NCBI GenBank assembly: GCA_013365325.1
Contig: JABVXV010000020.1
Span: 124,001-188,000, forward strand
DNA length: 64,000 nt
Direction of reading: 5' to 3'
Origin: Dipetalonema caudispina
Lineage: Eukaryota > Nematoda > Chromadorea > Rhabditida > Onchocercidae
In this document: positions 1-12,547 of the stretch, one piece after another
Layout of the letters: each line of letters begins with the position of its first letter
Numbering within the stretch: position 1 is the stretch's first letter
Notes under the pieces: model-generated
Seen by the model: only the letters and a program-made list of their open reading frames with translations
Database searches by the model: none
What the model was told of the DNA's origin: nothing
Translations under genes and position numbers: made by a program

Positions 1-3000
1 CTGAGTAATCATAAATATAAGTGAAGAAAACAAGCTGCTGATCAAGAGAACTTTCTATTTCCTCAAAAGGGAAAATCCACCATGCTTTCAAACTAATTAA
101 TAATGTTTAAAAATGAAACAAAGCAATTAAAACATTTGATTGAAAATCAATGATTACTTACAGTTCACACAATTTATCGAAAAGGCTCTCTCCTCCTGGT
201 AAAAGAATTTCAACTTCAAGAACGTATCTGCGTGACACTCGAAGTACATATACATCAAAGATCTGAATGGTCATAAGCTTTCCGGTAAAATATGACTTTG
301 CCATACTAGAATATCTCTGCAATATGAAGGAATATAAATAATCTTGTTTCTCAACTAATAATTTGTGGAAGAGCTTTAACTGTTAAAAAAATTTGAATTA
401 TAAATGACAAATAATATAGAGCAGTCTAAAAAATAATGAAGTGATCTAAGTGATAATATCAAAGTGCAAATAAAGAATTTATATTGCATACGTTATTATT
501 AAATGGCTTTGGGGCGGAATATGAAAGTCGGCATGCAAATGTCGTTTTTAATCGGTTTCTCAATTCCTCATTCACTTGTTCGTCACCATAAAAAAATATA
601 GGATGCGATCCCACTGTATTGCCGACCTGTACAAATTCCCCATCACCTCTAAAATTCCCGATTGTGCTACTTTTCAAAAGTAACTTGAGACAGGCCTTGT
701 CACAAACATTGTCACTTTCCGATACTTGAACAGAAAATGAAAAAATTGATAAAAAAAAATCTTGTGAATCGGTTATATAAAAAAAAAGAAAAAAACGTGG
801 CTGATGATAAAAAGAATTAGAACAAAATGAAAGATAAGGTGCTGATTGAAACAATAAAAACAAAAATATATTTTACGGCTCAATGGCGTGCATTAGGTGC
901 ATTAAACTTTAAAAAAAGATGTTTTATTGGCTTTAACCAAAAGTTTTACTTGATATCATGTTGGACATCAGGTACCACCAGCAGCTTATGCCAAATATTA
1001 TTGTATTTCCCAAACACAGATGTAGAATAGATTCGTAAATCTTCGAAAGCTGGACCATCCAAAAAGTGCAAATAAAATAAACCCGGCCCGGAACTCTATA
1101 AATCAAACATATGAAATCAACAGAATTGCCAGAACCACGTAGTCTTTCAAAATATCACTTCAATTGATGACAGCACTGCAGATTAGCTTATCGGAAAGAA
1201 ATCATAATGTCAACTAAGACAAAAAAGATCATTTCATTACTGTTATAATTTCAAAACAATTTTGAAAATTAATACTGTTGAGACAACCTTAGTCGGAACA
1301 AGTACCGCTCGCCAATAACTTCCAACTGAAACCAGCGGTTTTTCAGAGAACTCGTCATTCTCCTCTTCATCTTTCTTAAAAAAAAAATTCATTAACAACA
1401 TGATAAACATATAATTATAATGCGATTTGCAACATTTTTTGATTTAAAATGGGTCTTCAATCATTTCAGTGAAAAGTCGAACCGTAACTCTGGTTGATTA
1501 AAAGTGTCCAGACGAAGAAAAAGCGAAATTAAATTTTTTGGACATCATTAGTTCTACAATATAATATTATAAGCTGACTGAAGGTCGTACAGCAAAACTA
1601 CGTTCATTTATATACGGTTAATTTTTCTTCGGAAAATTTGCCTGAATGAAAATGTCTCAGCACCTTTTATACCGTCCTTAATAAAACCTTTACTAAAGGA
1701 TACGTGCGCGGTGTTGCTGTAGTTTTTCCTAAATTAAACTCCTTTACTTTTGCAACAGTTCACACCAGAATACGTTGCACAAAACTTAATTAATGCTACA
1801 AAGCACTGCTCAAAAATACCCCATTATTTTGAAAAATAACAGACTACCATCATATGGAAAATCTTGTCTCAAACATATCCGAAATGAACCAATCCAAAAA
1901 GTTATTTACTGAGATGCACCTCACTACTACTTGAATGTAATGAAATAATTGATCGTTCGTCCTCATCAAAATTAACAGATGAATGTCCCGAAAGACCATC
2001 TTCATCGGACGGTAGTGCAGTACAATCCGGATTGCAATAAGCAGAAGCGTCTTGTGTTTGCCCTGTATAAATGGTATAAATAATGTCTAAAATGCAGCAA
2101 TTCATATAATCACAATAAATTTGAGGTTAATTTTGCCTTTTAAGAAATCCTACAAACACCTTGTCAAAAATCCTACAAACACTGCTACGCTAGCTCTCGT
2201 AAATGATTACTTCTGCAAAAGGTTTAGCAATTGTTCAGTACAGAATGAGTAAGAGAATTTCTCAGTCAGTATTGCAAGATCAGCTAGTGTTGCAGCGCTG
2301 ATATCTACCTGGTTTACGTTCTGGAAAAAATCTTATATTCATGTTACTCCTAAATAATATAGAAAATTTCTAGAGAAATTTTAAGCTGACATTCAATGTA
2401 TACGACATGTGTCCTCCGCAATTTTCTGTTTTACGGAACACTCTTTCTATTAACTCGGCAGAAACGCTGCAACATCTTCAGCATCTCAATTTGAGAAATT
2501 CTGTATTACCAATCGTTGTCAAGCGATACATAGCACTGCCTATACCAACGAAAAAAGAAACAATACTTCTATCATTTTCATCAGAAATATTAGTTGCATG
2601 AACACCTTCTAGCATTATATTCCCTATGTCACAAATCTCTCCATTTTCGTTTCGTATTATCATCGCACCAACGAATGCTTCGCCGTTTTCTGACACATGT
2701 TCTAAAAAAATCTTTTATTAACCTTCATTTACAATCATTTATGATTATGGTGACAAATTAATTATATTTTCGCTTTTTTTTGAGATTTCTCAGGTTTTCA
2801 TTACATGCGGTAATAAAGACAAGCCAAAAAAATCTGCAGGTTAATTCAAAAATAAATAAATTATAAAGATGATGAAAATAAGAAGGAAATTTACTCAAGC
2901 GGAAAGCTACAATAGTATTTTTGACCAATGCGCTAAGCTCGTCGTTTGATATTAATGGCTCTTCAATATCGACATCCAGTAACATCAGAAAAGCTTGTGG

Positions 3001-4271
3001 AGGTATTTTCAGCAATTCTTCACCAATCACGTACAACTGTTCTAATCCTATCTCCATAGTGAGACCAGAATCAATCAAATAAGTCTTAAACAATTTTCAG
3101 TGAACAAAATGAGACAATATTAATAAACAGCAGAAGATATTTAAAAATATTAGAAATCTAAAGTTTACTAATCTCCAAATGCAGCTTACCGTACATGTCA
3201 TAAAGTGTGTTTTGCGCACAACGCATCCACGAACAAATCTTTCATCAATCCTGCAAATATAATATATCACTGGAGCAATAAAATATCTCGCGCTAACTAG
3301 AATCTTAAATATCTTGATAATTTTTCCACAACATTTTCTTAAAACTTGTGAAGCTTATAATTTTTAATATGCTGTTATCTCTTTTCAAGACGATTTAGTT
3401 TTGAACATTCAGTGCCATTATTAAAGATATAATGTTGTAGGCAGGATACTTATAAACAAATATACATGCTTAAAATATTGCTTAAATAACAAAATTCAAA
3501 AATAATACGCATCATTCTACACTCTTATAATAACCTATATCTAAACTAACTTCACGAGAACGATCTCTCCAAGTGCTGGATCGAAAAGGGATTTACAACT
3601 AGCTGAATTCACATCGCTAAGCATTTTTTGCAAGTCATCCAATAACAAACGGTTCCTTTCTAGTGTTCCGAAGAATTTCTTCATACCTTTAAATAAAAAG
3701 TAATAAGTAATGTTAGATAGTGCAACCCAGATTTTGCTGTATACCATAATCATTAATATTATCGAATTACCGATATCAATATCGGTTCATCGTTATTTAC
3801 TGACATGTTCACTTATTTAAAACCCATTTTTCGTTATCACTTCTCAGAGTGATAGCACTGTTTTTTGATCAGTTCCTCAGTAAATTATTGATAATTAATT
3901 ATTCATGCTCATTTCTACTGCATGAATCATTTTCTATCATAGTTCGTAACCGATTTTGTATAATTTTCACGGAAAACCCGTAAGACGATAAATTTTCCTT
4001 AAGCAAAATTGCACCATATATTTTACAGTCTTTTCCATAGTCCTATATATATTCAAGGTCCATTATCTAAGCTAAAATGATCCAATTGTTTCCATTAACT
4101 TAAAATAACTTAATTCACTTTTGTTATTGCTATTTTCGAAAGACGAAAAACTAACTTATCACCTTCAATGTTAATAATTCGAACATAAACGAAATTATCA
4201 ACGGCGGTGGGCAATTCCAACGGTGGCAAATTACATATCTGAAGTCGTGTACAACTAGCTGGTCGCTTCAT
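1..4271 (-). CDS. Tudor-domain protein, 3' part beyond left edge
   Basis: Exons in reading order, phase-consistent except as noted: 4271-4163, 3686-3551, 3250-3190, 3084-2895, 2701-2510, 2062-1910, 1370-1276, 1095-950, 714-492, 316-162, 92-1. The first four exons make a Tudor fold with its hallmarks: a FVYVRI strand, a helix with LLLDDLQKML, then ALGEIVLVK, RFVRGCVV, YLIDSG and LLKIPPQAFLMLL. Tudor domains of this type bind methyl-arginine on germline or small-RNA proteins. That is family knowledge; no partner can be read here. Exons at 1370-950 hold a second Tudor-like segment (YWRAVLVP, FYLHFLDG). Between them lies an acidic Ser-rich linker (1910-2062). The start at 4271 is the only in-frame Met after a T-rich acceptor at 4313, so it may be trans-spliced; earlier exons are possible. 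The acceptor of the 714 exon is weak (an alternative at 724 gives another phase). Specific family member not recognised. Confidence 0.8.
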
Positions 4272-7200
4272 CGTTTCTCCTTGACTGTTTATTTCATAAG
4301 ATATACCCTCTGGAAAAAAAGAATACTAGCAAAAAAAAAAAGGAAGGAAAAACTAAATTTTCATCCTAGCATCCCAAAGCTAATTTTTCAAATTTGCAAT
4401 TTTCAATTGTATCACATATCTCATTCCTGAATATCTTTACAGAAATCTTACATACAAAAGAAATCCATTGTAAAAACTAACTTATCAGTGCCTTGAAATA
4501 AAATTCAGAATGACTGAAATGTGTATTCATAGTGCGAGAATCTTTACCATAAACGACAAATGAAAAAAGTCTAAAAGTCCTTTAGTAATATTGACGATCA
4601 TGAAGTTTTCTTATGATTTCAAAAGAATGAAGAAACGCAGATGAGAAGAGAAGAAAGAGTAGTTAACCTCTTCAACTTTACGTTAACTAAGAATTCCTTT
4701 TACACTTATCATCTTGTTTCCTTTTTGTAATTAACGACAACCTCTTAGCATCCCTTCCATTCAGTCTTTGACCCTATTCTAATAAAGGTCAGTTTTACAC
4801 CAACCAATTCCACGCCATCTTTTCGCAACACTGTTCCGCCCCTCTATATCGTAGCTAAACGTCTGCTGTACGTGTGAACATGTACGAACGAGAGATGTTA
4901 GTTTCCCAACTTCTCAAATGGTAATATCAATGGATTGCAAATAATCTTTCAAGTGATGAATAAATGGATGATCGATTATTGACAGAAAGAAACAGCTCTT
5001 GAAGGCCTGATCCGATTGAACCCATGACCCCTATTAGGAACTGACCGTCGTAGTAGTAATGTAATTCGACTGTCACAAATTTATCACTGCGACACTTTTT
5101 TTTTCTACTTTATTATCTTCGTTGATTATCTTACCTCCATCAGGATAAGAGTAAGAAATCATTTATGACAAATCCACGCATAGGTCAATGCCACAAACAA
5201 TCATTGATTCCGGGTTGATTTTGCCAGATCAATAAAAAAAAAAAAAAACAGGATAATTTATTCCAATAAATAATATATGATATATGGAATGAAACACGTG
5301 TAAATTATTGGTTTCGTAAAGGATCACGTGAGAATTCTTCATTTTAGTTAAAGTAAAAATTATTCACTTGAATTAATTATAATTTCATCAATATGAGCTG
5401 AATGAATTAGAAAACGATTTTAAGGGAAGGTTGTTAATATGCAAATATGTATTTCGTTTTTAATACTTTTCCTATACTTTTTGTCAAATTGGTTTATAGC
5501 TTGACAAAAGATCATCTTCATTTTTGATGGTTTCTTCTAAATACTTGGCTAAAAATTTCTTGGATAAAATTTGAATCTATTTCGAATAAAAAATTTAACC
5601 CAAAATTTAGTATTGGATAAAGTTGAAGAAGATTTAAATGATTTTTCTAATTAATTAATTTATAAGTTTTAAAATGATTTANNNNNNNNNNNNNNNNNNN
5701 NNNNNNNNNNNNNNNNNNNNNNNNNNNNNNNNNNNNNNNNNNNNNNNNNNNNNNNNNNNNNNNNNNNNNNNNNNNNNNNNNTTATCATGATACATCTAAA
5801 ATTTAGGGATTATAAGTGCTTTTAATTATATTATCAAATTTACTTTATTTTCTTTTTTTCATTTAGGTTCATTAGATTATAGATGTATGCAAGCCTTTTT
5901 AATGATGAATCTTTATTAAACGTATCATTTCTATATGATCGTCATTTTAGTTGTAAATTTTTTTTCTTGACAATATCCATATCTGTTATAAGAACTATTT
6001 TCATTCCAGAAATAAGAGAAATTTCATTTTAGCATTTGAATTAAAATACAACAAATGATGCGCATGCTTTACGAAATATTATCAAAAATTTGCAAGTTTG
6101 CTTGATTATTAATACCATGTAACATTATATGAAATTGAATTAAGCTGAGAGCAAATAATTAAATTTAGTCGATTGTATAAAATAAAGTTATCAAAAAAGG
6201 TCACGATGATCATCTTGGCCTGGTTGATATTAAATGTGAAGTAAATTTTTGATCGGATACTTCTATAATAACTACTGAGAGCATTACTTTAAGATTGAAT
6301 TAAATGCTATTTTAAATTTTGCTTTTTTATTTTTTTTTTGTGGGATAAAATCTTCCCAATTAAAAATGAAAAAATAAAATTTGTTTACGTTCAATAAACT
6401 CATTCATTAAATAGATGATTAAACAGAACGATTTCACAAACAAGAATTAAGTAAGAATCACACATATATTTACTTTTCCTTACATTTTATTTTTCAAAAT
6501 CTTAATATTTCAAATTTCATATTTAAAACATTTCTGTATCTTTCCTGCAGTAAACTTGCTTTCAACATCTCGCATTATCCACTCGTACTGGAAAAGAAAA
6601 ATCCGAATTACAAGACTAAAATCAAGTTCCCAACTCTGTCATCAGATATCCTCGTCTTTACCACCGCTATCCTTCGGCATCATTTACAACTACTATTCAT
6701 TTTCTAGAAATTGAATATCGAACGACTGATCTGTATAATCTGCACAAACTGTAGCACTTTCATTAATAAAACTATGCTGGAAATCATCATGGACTATAAG
6801 GGAAAGAATTTGCGTATGCTTTATGATAGACTAAAATGATTTCTCTCCAAAATTGCATTTTAGTCGGTTGATTTTTCACTGAAGTTAGCTTACCGAGAGT
6901 TTCATCAGAAGACCTGTGGAGTTTTCTTTGTAGATGATATCTTGCTCGAATCCTCACAGTGATGCTGTATTGCTCAAACAAAATTCAAAAATTTAATAAA
7001 CGCTAGGGTAGAAAATAATACGCCACAAAAAAAAACCTTATTACACTATATCCTAAAGCAATGACCATGTGAAGAATCAGATATACACGTATAATTCAAT
7101 GAAAAATAATGAATACAATATTCTATAATTCAATGAGATACAAAACTTGTTAGATGATATGGTGGAAAATTCCGTCTCATCTCTATCTACAAATTACACC

Positions 7201-7709
7201 GAAAGAACTCGGGCGAAAAATCCTAAGCAGAGAAATAAATATAAGGAACATATATATACGTGGTAAAGGAACTTGAAATTATTTGAATAATTATCACAAA
7301 AATTGCTCAGAAAAGTTACATCAATGAATACAGTGTAAATTAATAGTGTTAACTGAATTTTTGAATTCACAGCTCAAACTTTTCTTTGAATTCCCACTCC
7401 TATTTTTGTGATCAGCTAATTTTTGTGCAGTCATTAGGAGGCATAACCTGTTGGACATAATAGAAAAATAATGCTGACCAGAAACTCCAACATAATACAA
7501 TCTATCAGGCAATCAATTCTGAAGTTATTTTGATTCCCGAAAACCAAGGTAAATCCAATACAAAAAAACATTTACTCTACATGAATATCTGCCTACTTCG
7601 TTTTAATTTACGAAAGAAAATCTCAACATAAATAATTTGAGGGAATGAAAACAAGGAAAACCGATCCAAACACACTGTAAAGTACTGGAAGACCGTGTCC
7701 TTGCATGAA
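4272..7709. other. Intergenic, no gene seen
   Basis: AT-rich sequence between two minus-strand genes, interrupted by an assembly gap. Short open frames here (for example around 6787-6981 and 7321-7512, minus strand) lack recognisable motifs or matching splice sites. It should contain the 3' UTR of the phospholipase gene and the promoter or further 5' exons of the Tudor gene. Confidence 0.6.
5682..5781. other. Assembly gap, 100 N
   Basis: A run of exactly 100 N, the conventional placeholder for a scaffold join of unknown size. The distance between its two sides is therefore not reliable. Confidence 0.99.
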
Positions 7710-10700
7710 TTAACATCTGTCGTCTTGTTTTTTGTCTTCTCGATATAAACAGTTAACGAGAAATGCCGCAATATCGGGATTAGCCCAGTATGCAAAATGG
7801 CTTTTGAATACAGACCAGTAGCTCCGATCAGTAATTTGCGGTTGTATTTGATAATCCATACGATATGGCAATCCTTGAAAACAATGTCGAGAAATATATA
7901 CTTATATGTTAAAGCTCTGATACATAAATTAAATTTATTTCATTAAAAAAAGCATCCAATATGTCAGTAATACTATGACGTTTTACGTATCTGATGATGC
8001 TGAAAGAACTGCTAGACGATTGCTAGAGTCAATATCAGCCTTTAAAAAAACTGATGGTGTTATTACGGCAAGCAATAGCATACATCCATCTGACGGTTAA
8101 GCTGTTGGTCACATCATAGAACGATATTCAACCTATCTGTTTGTATTTCTATCTATCCAATCTCCAGTATAAATAGTCTAATTAGGGTAGTTAAGTTTTT
8201 CAAGACAGCATTACAACTGACTTTCTTCTGGAGGAATTTCTTCTATCAATTTCTCGGCTTCATTCAATTTAACTTCCTCAACAAATCCCTCGGTAGCTTC
8301 TTTTTCCTTTCGGTTGCTTCCGAATTTCCACCAGCTCTTCTTATTATCACCACTTTCTGAGGGTGGAGGCGTTAAACTTCGTGGCGATGAACCTAAATGA
8401 AAAATGATTGAAAAGGATGAAAAAAAATTCAAGCTGAACAATTTCTCACGGTCACAAAGTTTGCAACAGAAAGAGAATAAAACGTGATAAACAATTTCAA
8501 CCTATCCAATTTCTGTCGTGAAGATTTAGAATCGAATTCGTAAATGACCACACCTGGACTGCTCGGTCGTAAAGCTGATGAATCATCGCTTTCACATTCA
8601 TCCTCTTCCTCAATTTCTTCATGATCTTTATCGCCAACAACTACTGTTGGAGCATCTCTTTCTTTTTCAACTTTTTCCTTTATTTTTATCTTTTTAATGT
8701 AAGCCTTGTTGATCTAGAAAGGAATATTAAATTTTAAGTGAAATACATCAAACAAGCAATAAAGAGCATAAGCATGATACATATGATTATAAAATAGCTA
8801 AAATAAGAAGAACGATACTCTATCATTTGGCTTCGTCTTCCAAAATAAAGCTGAAGGTGAGGGTATCATCCAAAACAGAGCTAATAAAAAAAAAGTAGCC
8901 AATACTACAGTGAGAGTACGAAATATCACCTCCCATCCGACAGGACGGGCGTTATAGAGAGTTAACTCTTATTGCGACATGACCACCGTAGGAGTTGCTT
9001 GGTCTGCAGAAGCTGGAAAGTTGCATGTATCTAAACGAAACATATAATACACTTCATAACTAGCTAACGTCGGACAAAGAACGCACTTCCGGTGGGAGAA
9101 CAGCATAATCTCGCAATGATCGCAGATCAATCGAACTGAACAATTTAATAGGTCGGATTAAACGATATTGTTTATGCACCAACGGTTCCAACCGATATGC
9201 CTAAGAACAAACAGTAATTAATGATTTTCAAATTTGTAACTATTACCTCACATTATTTAACTAATATGCCATCTTGCAGAATTTGAAAACGCACCACTGG
9301 ATCGTATGGATGGAAAATATTGTATATTCTCTTGAGACTCTCGGTTTCAGGAATAAATGTTGTTGAACCTCTCATAATTAAGAAAACAGCAAGAGGCGAG
9401 CCGACACAAAACATGTTTCTAACCTGAAAGAATCGATATAAGGAGACAGAAAATCTACCAATTTAAATAAAAATAAACTATCAATTGCTTCTACAAATAG
9501 ATTCCTGAAACGACCTTAAACTTCAATTTTTGTCTCTGTGTTATGAAAGCCAGTTGAAATCCACCATAAAGTTCCAACAGTCTGAAAACACAAAAGAGCT
9601 TCGATCCAAATTTTGATTGTATTCGATACAAAATTTTTTCAAATTTGAAAGCATTCGAAAAGATTGTAAATTTAAGCTAAAAATGAAAAAGATTCAAGCT
9701 GATTTATAGAAGGCCTAAGTTAGATGTAACTAAAGTAGACAATTATCATTAACATCCAGTTTCTACAATACGACTAGATCCGCTCCCTTTACCTTAACCG
9801 TGCTTCTTGGAAGCCGTTCAATATTTCAGCATTTTCTGCCTTCATCGCCAATTGTTGCTCCTGAAATAAACATAAACGTGACTTATATTCAAAATAATTT
9901 TCTGCAATCACATCTCAAATTATTATTTTTCGGAATGCTTAACCCTCGCTCAATCTACTCACTCTTGTCATTTGGTATCCAGTAATCTTCCAATGGATAA
10001 ATGTCCCTACTCTGTCACAGATGAATGTAGGATAAATACTAAAAATTCGCAAAATGTTTAGCCGCAGTTTTCTAAGAAGTACTCACAATCATTTCAGCCA
10101 CATATTTGTCATACAAAACAAGAGGAGACCAACAAGTCAGCAAATCATAACACATAACAGAACCAAGTGAGTGAGCATAAATTGAGATCGGTCCATCAAA
10201 ATTAGGGTAATTTTCTATAAACAAACTGTAGACGTTATTTAGCGACCGTATCAAACCTTCCATAATCTGAAAATCTTAACGAGATTAATTCCGATACAGT
10301 TTTTGCAAACACAACAGGGAACATAATAAAACCGTAAAGTTGGGATGATTAACGAGACTAAAGAAAAAAACATGCAACAATAAGGAAAAAACAAGAAATC
10401 TATTAAAGTACATTTATTTACTCAGTTTAGTTAACGGGACACTTCAATTGAATAACGATAGCAATGGAGAAAGCATGAACAAAGAAATAAATGTTGCAAT
10501 TGCAGTAATTCAAAAAAAAAAAAAAAAAAAATATATAATCAAAAGAACTCACTTCATTTCGATATAGCGGAGATTGGTAATACATTATATCCATTGCCGT
10601 CGAATTTAAAGTATTACGCATTGAGGACATCTTTGGTAAAGTGACATAATCGGTAATACCATCATCTAAAACTAAAGCTGATCGCCATTCCACTGGTAAA

Positions 10701-12547
10701 ACCATTGGACGACTTTTTTCATCCGGATAATGTTTATCCATGCAACTGTATATGGCTTCACGAACTCTGCAACAAAAAATGTCATGCTGAATCTCAAATT
10801 TGATTTGATGAAAAACAGTTCGGACTAACATAATTGAACGCATCTAGTTACAGCGCATGTTTTACATTCACTTCAAATATAATCATGTCGAAAGTAAAAC
10901 AATAATATAGAATCAGCTTGATATTAAAATAAATGAGAAATTACAGAAATAATCACTAATGAATGGTCAGGCAACTGCCAAAGTTACCAATCAAGTAGTA
11001 AATCTTACTGGTCAGTATTTTTTGCAATTAGATTTTCATATCCTTTCTGGCCAATACCGTGAACAACCAAAATTAAATGTTTGATGATTCGTTTACCGTC
11101 ATCCCATTCCGCTTCTTCATATCCACGTTTTAGAGGAGTTCCTTTACCCCAAGCTATGTAACGCAGTAGTCGACTGGTTTTGGAATTGTTATACAACGTG
11201 ATATCAATAATGGAATTCCACCGTACTTCATACTGATCCTGCAGTTTGAGTTCCGCAAGAACTGAAAATTGGGGTCGGAGTAAATGAACTCAAGTGTAAC
11301 TAAGAACTTCATTGAAACAATACATTTCTTCTTGAGATTCCAAAATGTAAGACTATATGAGGAAATCACTTTCATGAAAATGTGCTTTTCAGCAACCATT
11401 AATATCAAGAACTAACTTGGTTTTTTGCTTGACTCCTTTTCTGAGAAGACTGGAGTGTCAGGAATTGTCTGAGAGCGAAAAATATGTAGATGATGTGCCT
11501 CAATGGGATCAGCCATACTAGGATCAATTGGCTGCAAATTTTCTGTCAGAAACCATGTGCCCCGACGAATCTCGATCGTATCATCTAAAAATTTTATTTA
11601 CTAAACGAAAAATACAAATCGAAATCGAGGAATGTCGAATTGATGCAAATATATGCAACCTAAGAATTGAGAAAGTTTGGGGAAATTATCTAAAATATGG
11701 AAGCTTCAATTCAAAAAGTGTTCAAGAGCATATTTCATTTAAATGAAAAACTAAATCAGGACCTTTCCAGTAGATGGAATTTAATATAGTGAGGTCCTCG
11801 GAGGCTCGATATAATCCGTCTAATACTACCACTGATGTAGGCATTTTCATAGTTCGTAGGTAGGATTCACTAGTCTGATCCAAATCAATCTGCATTTGAT
11901 GCCGCCAGTATACTTCCAACAACAACGAATCTACCCCTACAATAAAATTTGTAAATAATAACAACATCGCATCATTCATTAACGACATAAAAATGCAACT
12001 GACATAACCGAAACTGGTCTCAGCGAGATTCAGCAAAACAAATTATAATATTTTTTGTAAGCTGGCAGGACTGCATTTTTCAATTTGTACTACCGTTTCT
12101 TTTACCGCTGTCTTCCAACGCGAGTCTACGACTTCGTATTTGAAAAAAGAAAAAAACTGATTAGGACTGAAAGTGTTCAATTTACAACACAAGTTAACCT
12201 TTAAAGGGAGTCCATTTTGTTTCTGTTCCGGTTTTCCGATGAAACCACCTAACTTCAGAACATTTCAACTCCGCAACGCGACGTTTTTTATGCCGTGGTG
12301 GCACTAATGGCACTCTCACTGGATTATTAATCACCGGAAGATCTTCGACTTGCGTTGATAATGTCTTGGACGATAAGGCAGTATGATTTGAGCCACCGAT
12401 AGGTGTTGCAGGAGAATGTTCGGCAGTCGGTGTAGTATATAAATCATTAATCTGTCCCTTGGGTTCTTTTCCAGTCGGCGTTTGATCTTCACCCAGTTGG
12501 CTATCTTCGGTCACTTCTTGCGCAGTAGTGGCCGCATCAGAACTCAT
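7710..12547 (-). CDS. ipla-1: Intracellular phospholipase A1, DDHD family
   Basis: Exons 12547-12199, 11936-11763, 11584-11417, 11261-11009, 10766-10553, 10266-10087, 9860-9793, 9581-9515, 9423-9295, 9200-9069, 8713-8554, 8392-8222 and 7873-7710 join in phase to 742 codons plus stop. The disordered N-terminus (about 1-95) leads into a WWE-like region (VRWFHRKTGTETKWTPFKG, then RRGTWFL). The hydrolase core shows LILVVHGIGQKG and the nucleophile elbow YAHSLGS (Ser419). The C-terminal DDHD domain has all four naming residues: Asp532 (HPYDPV), Asp695 (RMDYQ), His714 (KSHFAYW) and Asp722 (NPD). An acidic low-complexity insert (about 579-688) splits the DDHD domain. Family members hydrolyse the sn-1 acyl chain of phosphatidic acid or phosphatidylinositol at cytosolic membrane faces. 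The first elbow residue is Ala rather than Gly. Length is close to the C. elegans type. The start is the first Met of the open frame. Confidence 0.95.

Noticed and set aside
7987..8089. Possible ipla-1 exon reading ADIDSSNRLAVLSAS
   Set aside because: Its phase does not fit the last exon, while 8222 to 7873 joins cleanly to give RLPYRMDYQ.
8826..8950. Minus-strand hydrophobic stretch FRTLTVVLATFFLLALFWMI resembling a membrane helix
   Set aside because: Lies inside an intron; 9069 to 8713 joins in phase without it and DDHD lipases have no such helix.
9969..10011. Possible ipla-1 exon reading RDIYPLEDYWIPND on the minus strand
   Set aside because: It breaks the phase; 10087 joins 9860 directly in phase 0. 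It could still be a rare cassette.
12061..12135. Possible ipla-1 exon on the minus strand reading RRLALEDSGKRNG
   Set aside because: Joining 12199 directly to 11936 is in phase and gives the expected WTPFKGVDSLLLE motif; including this piece needs a poor acceptor.
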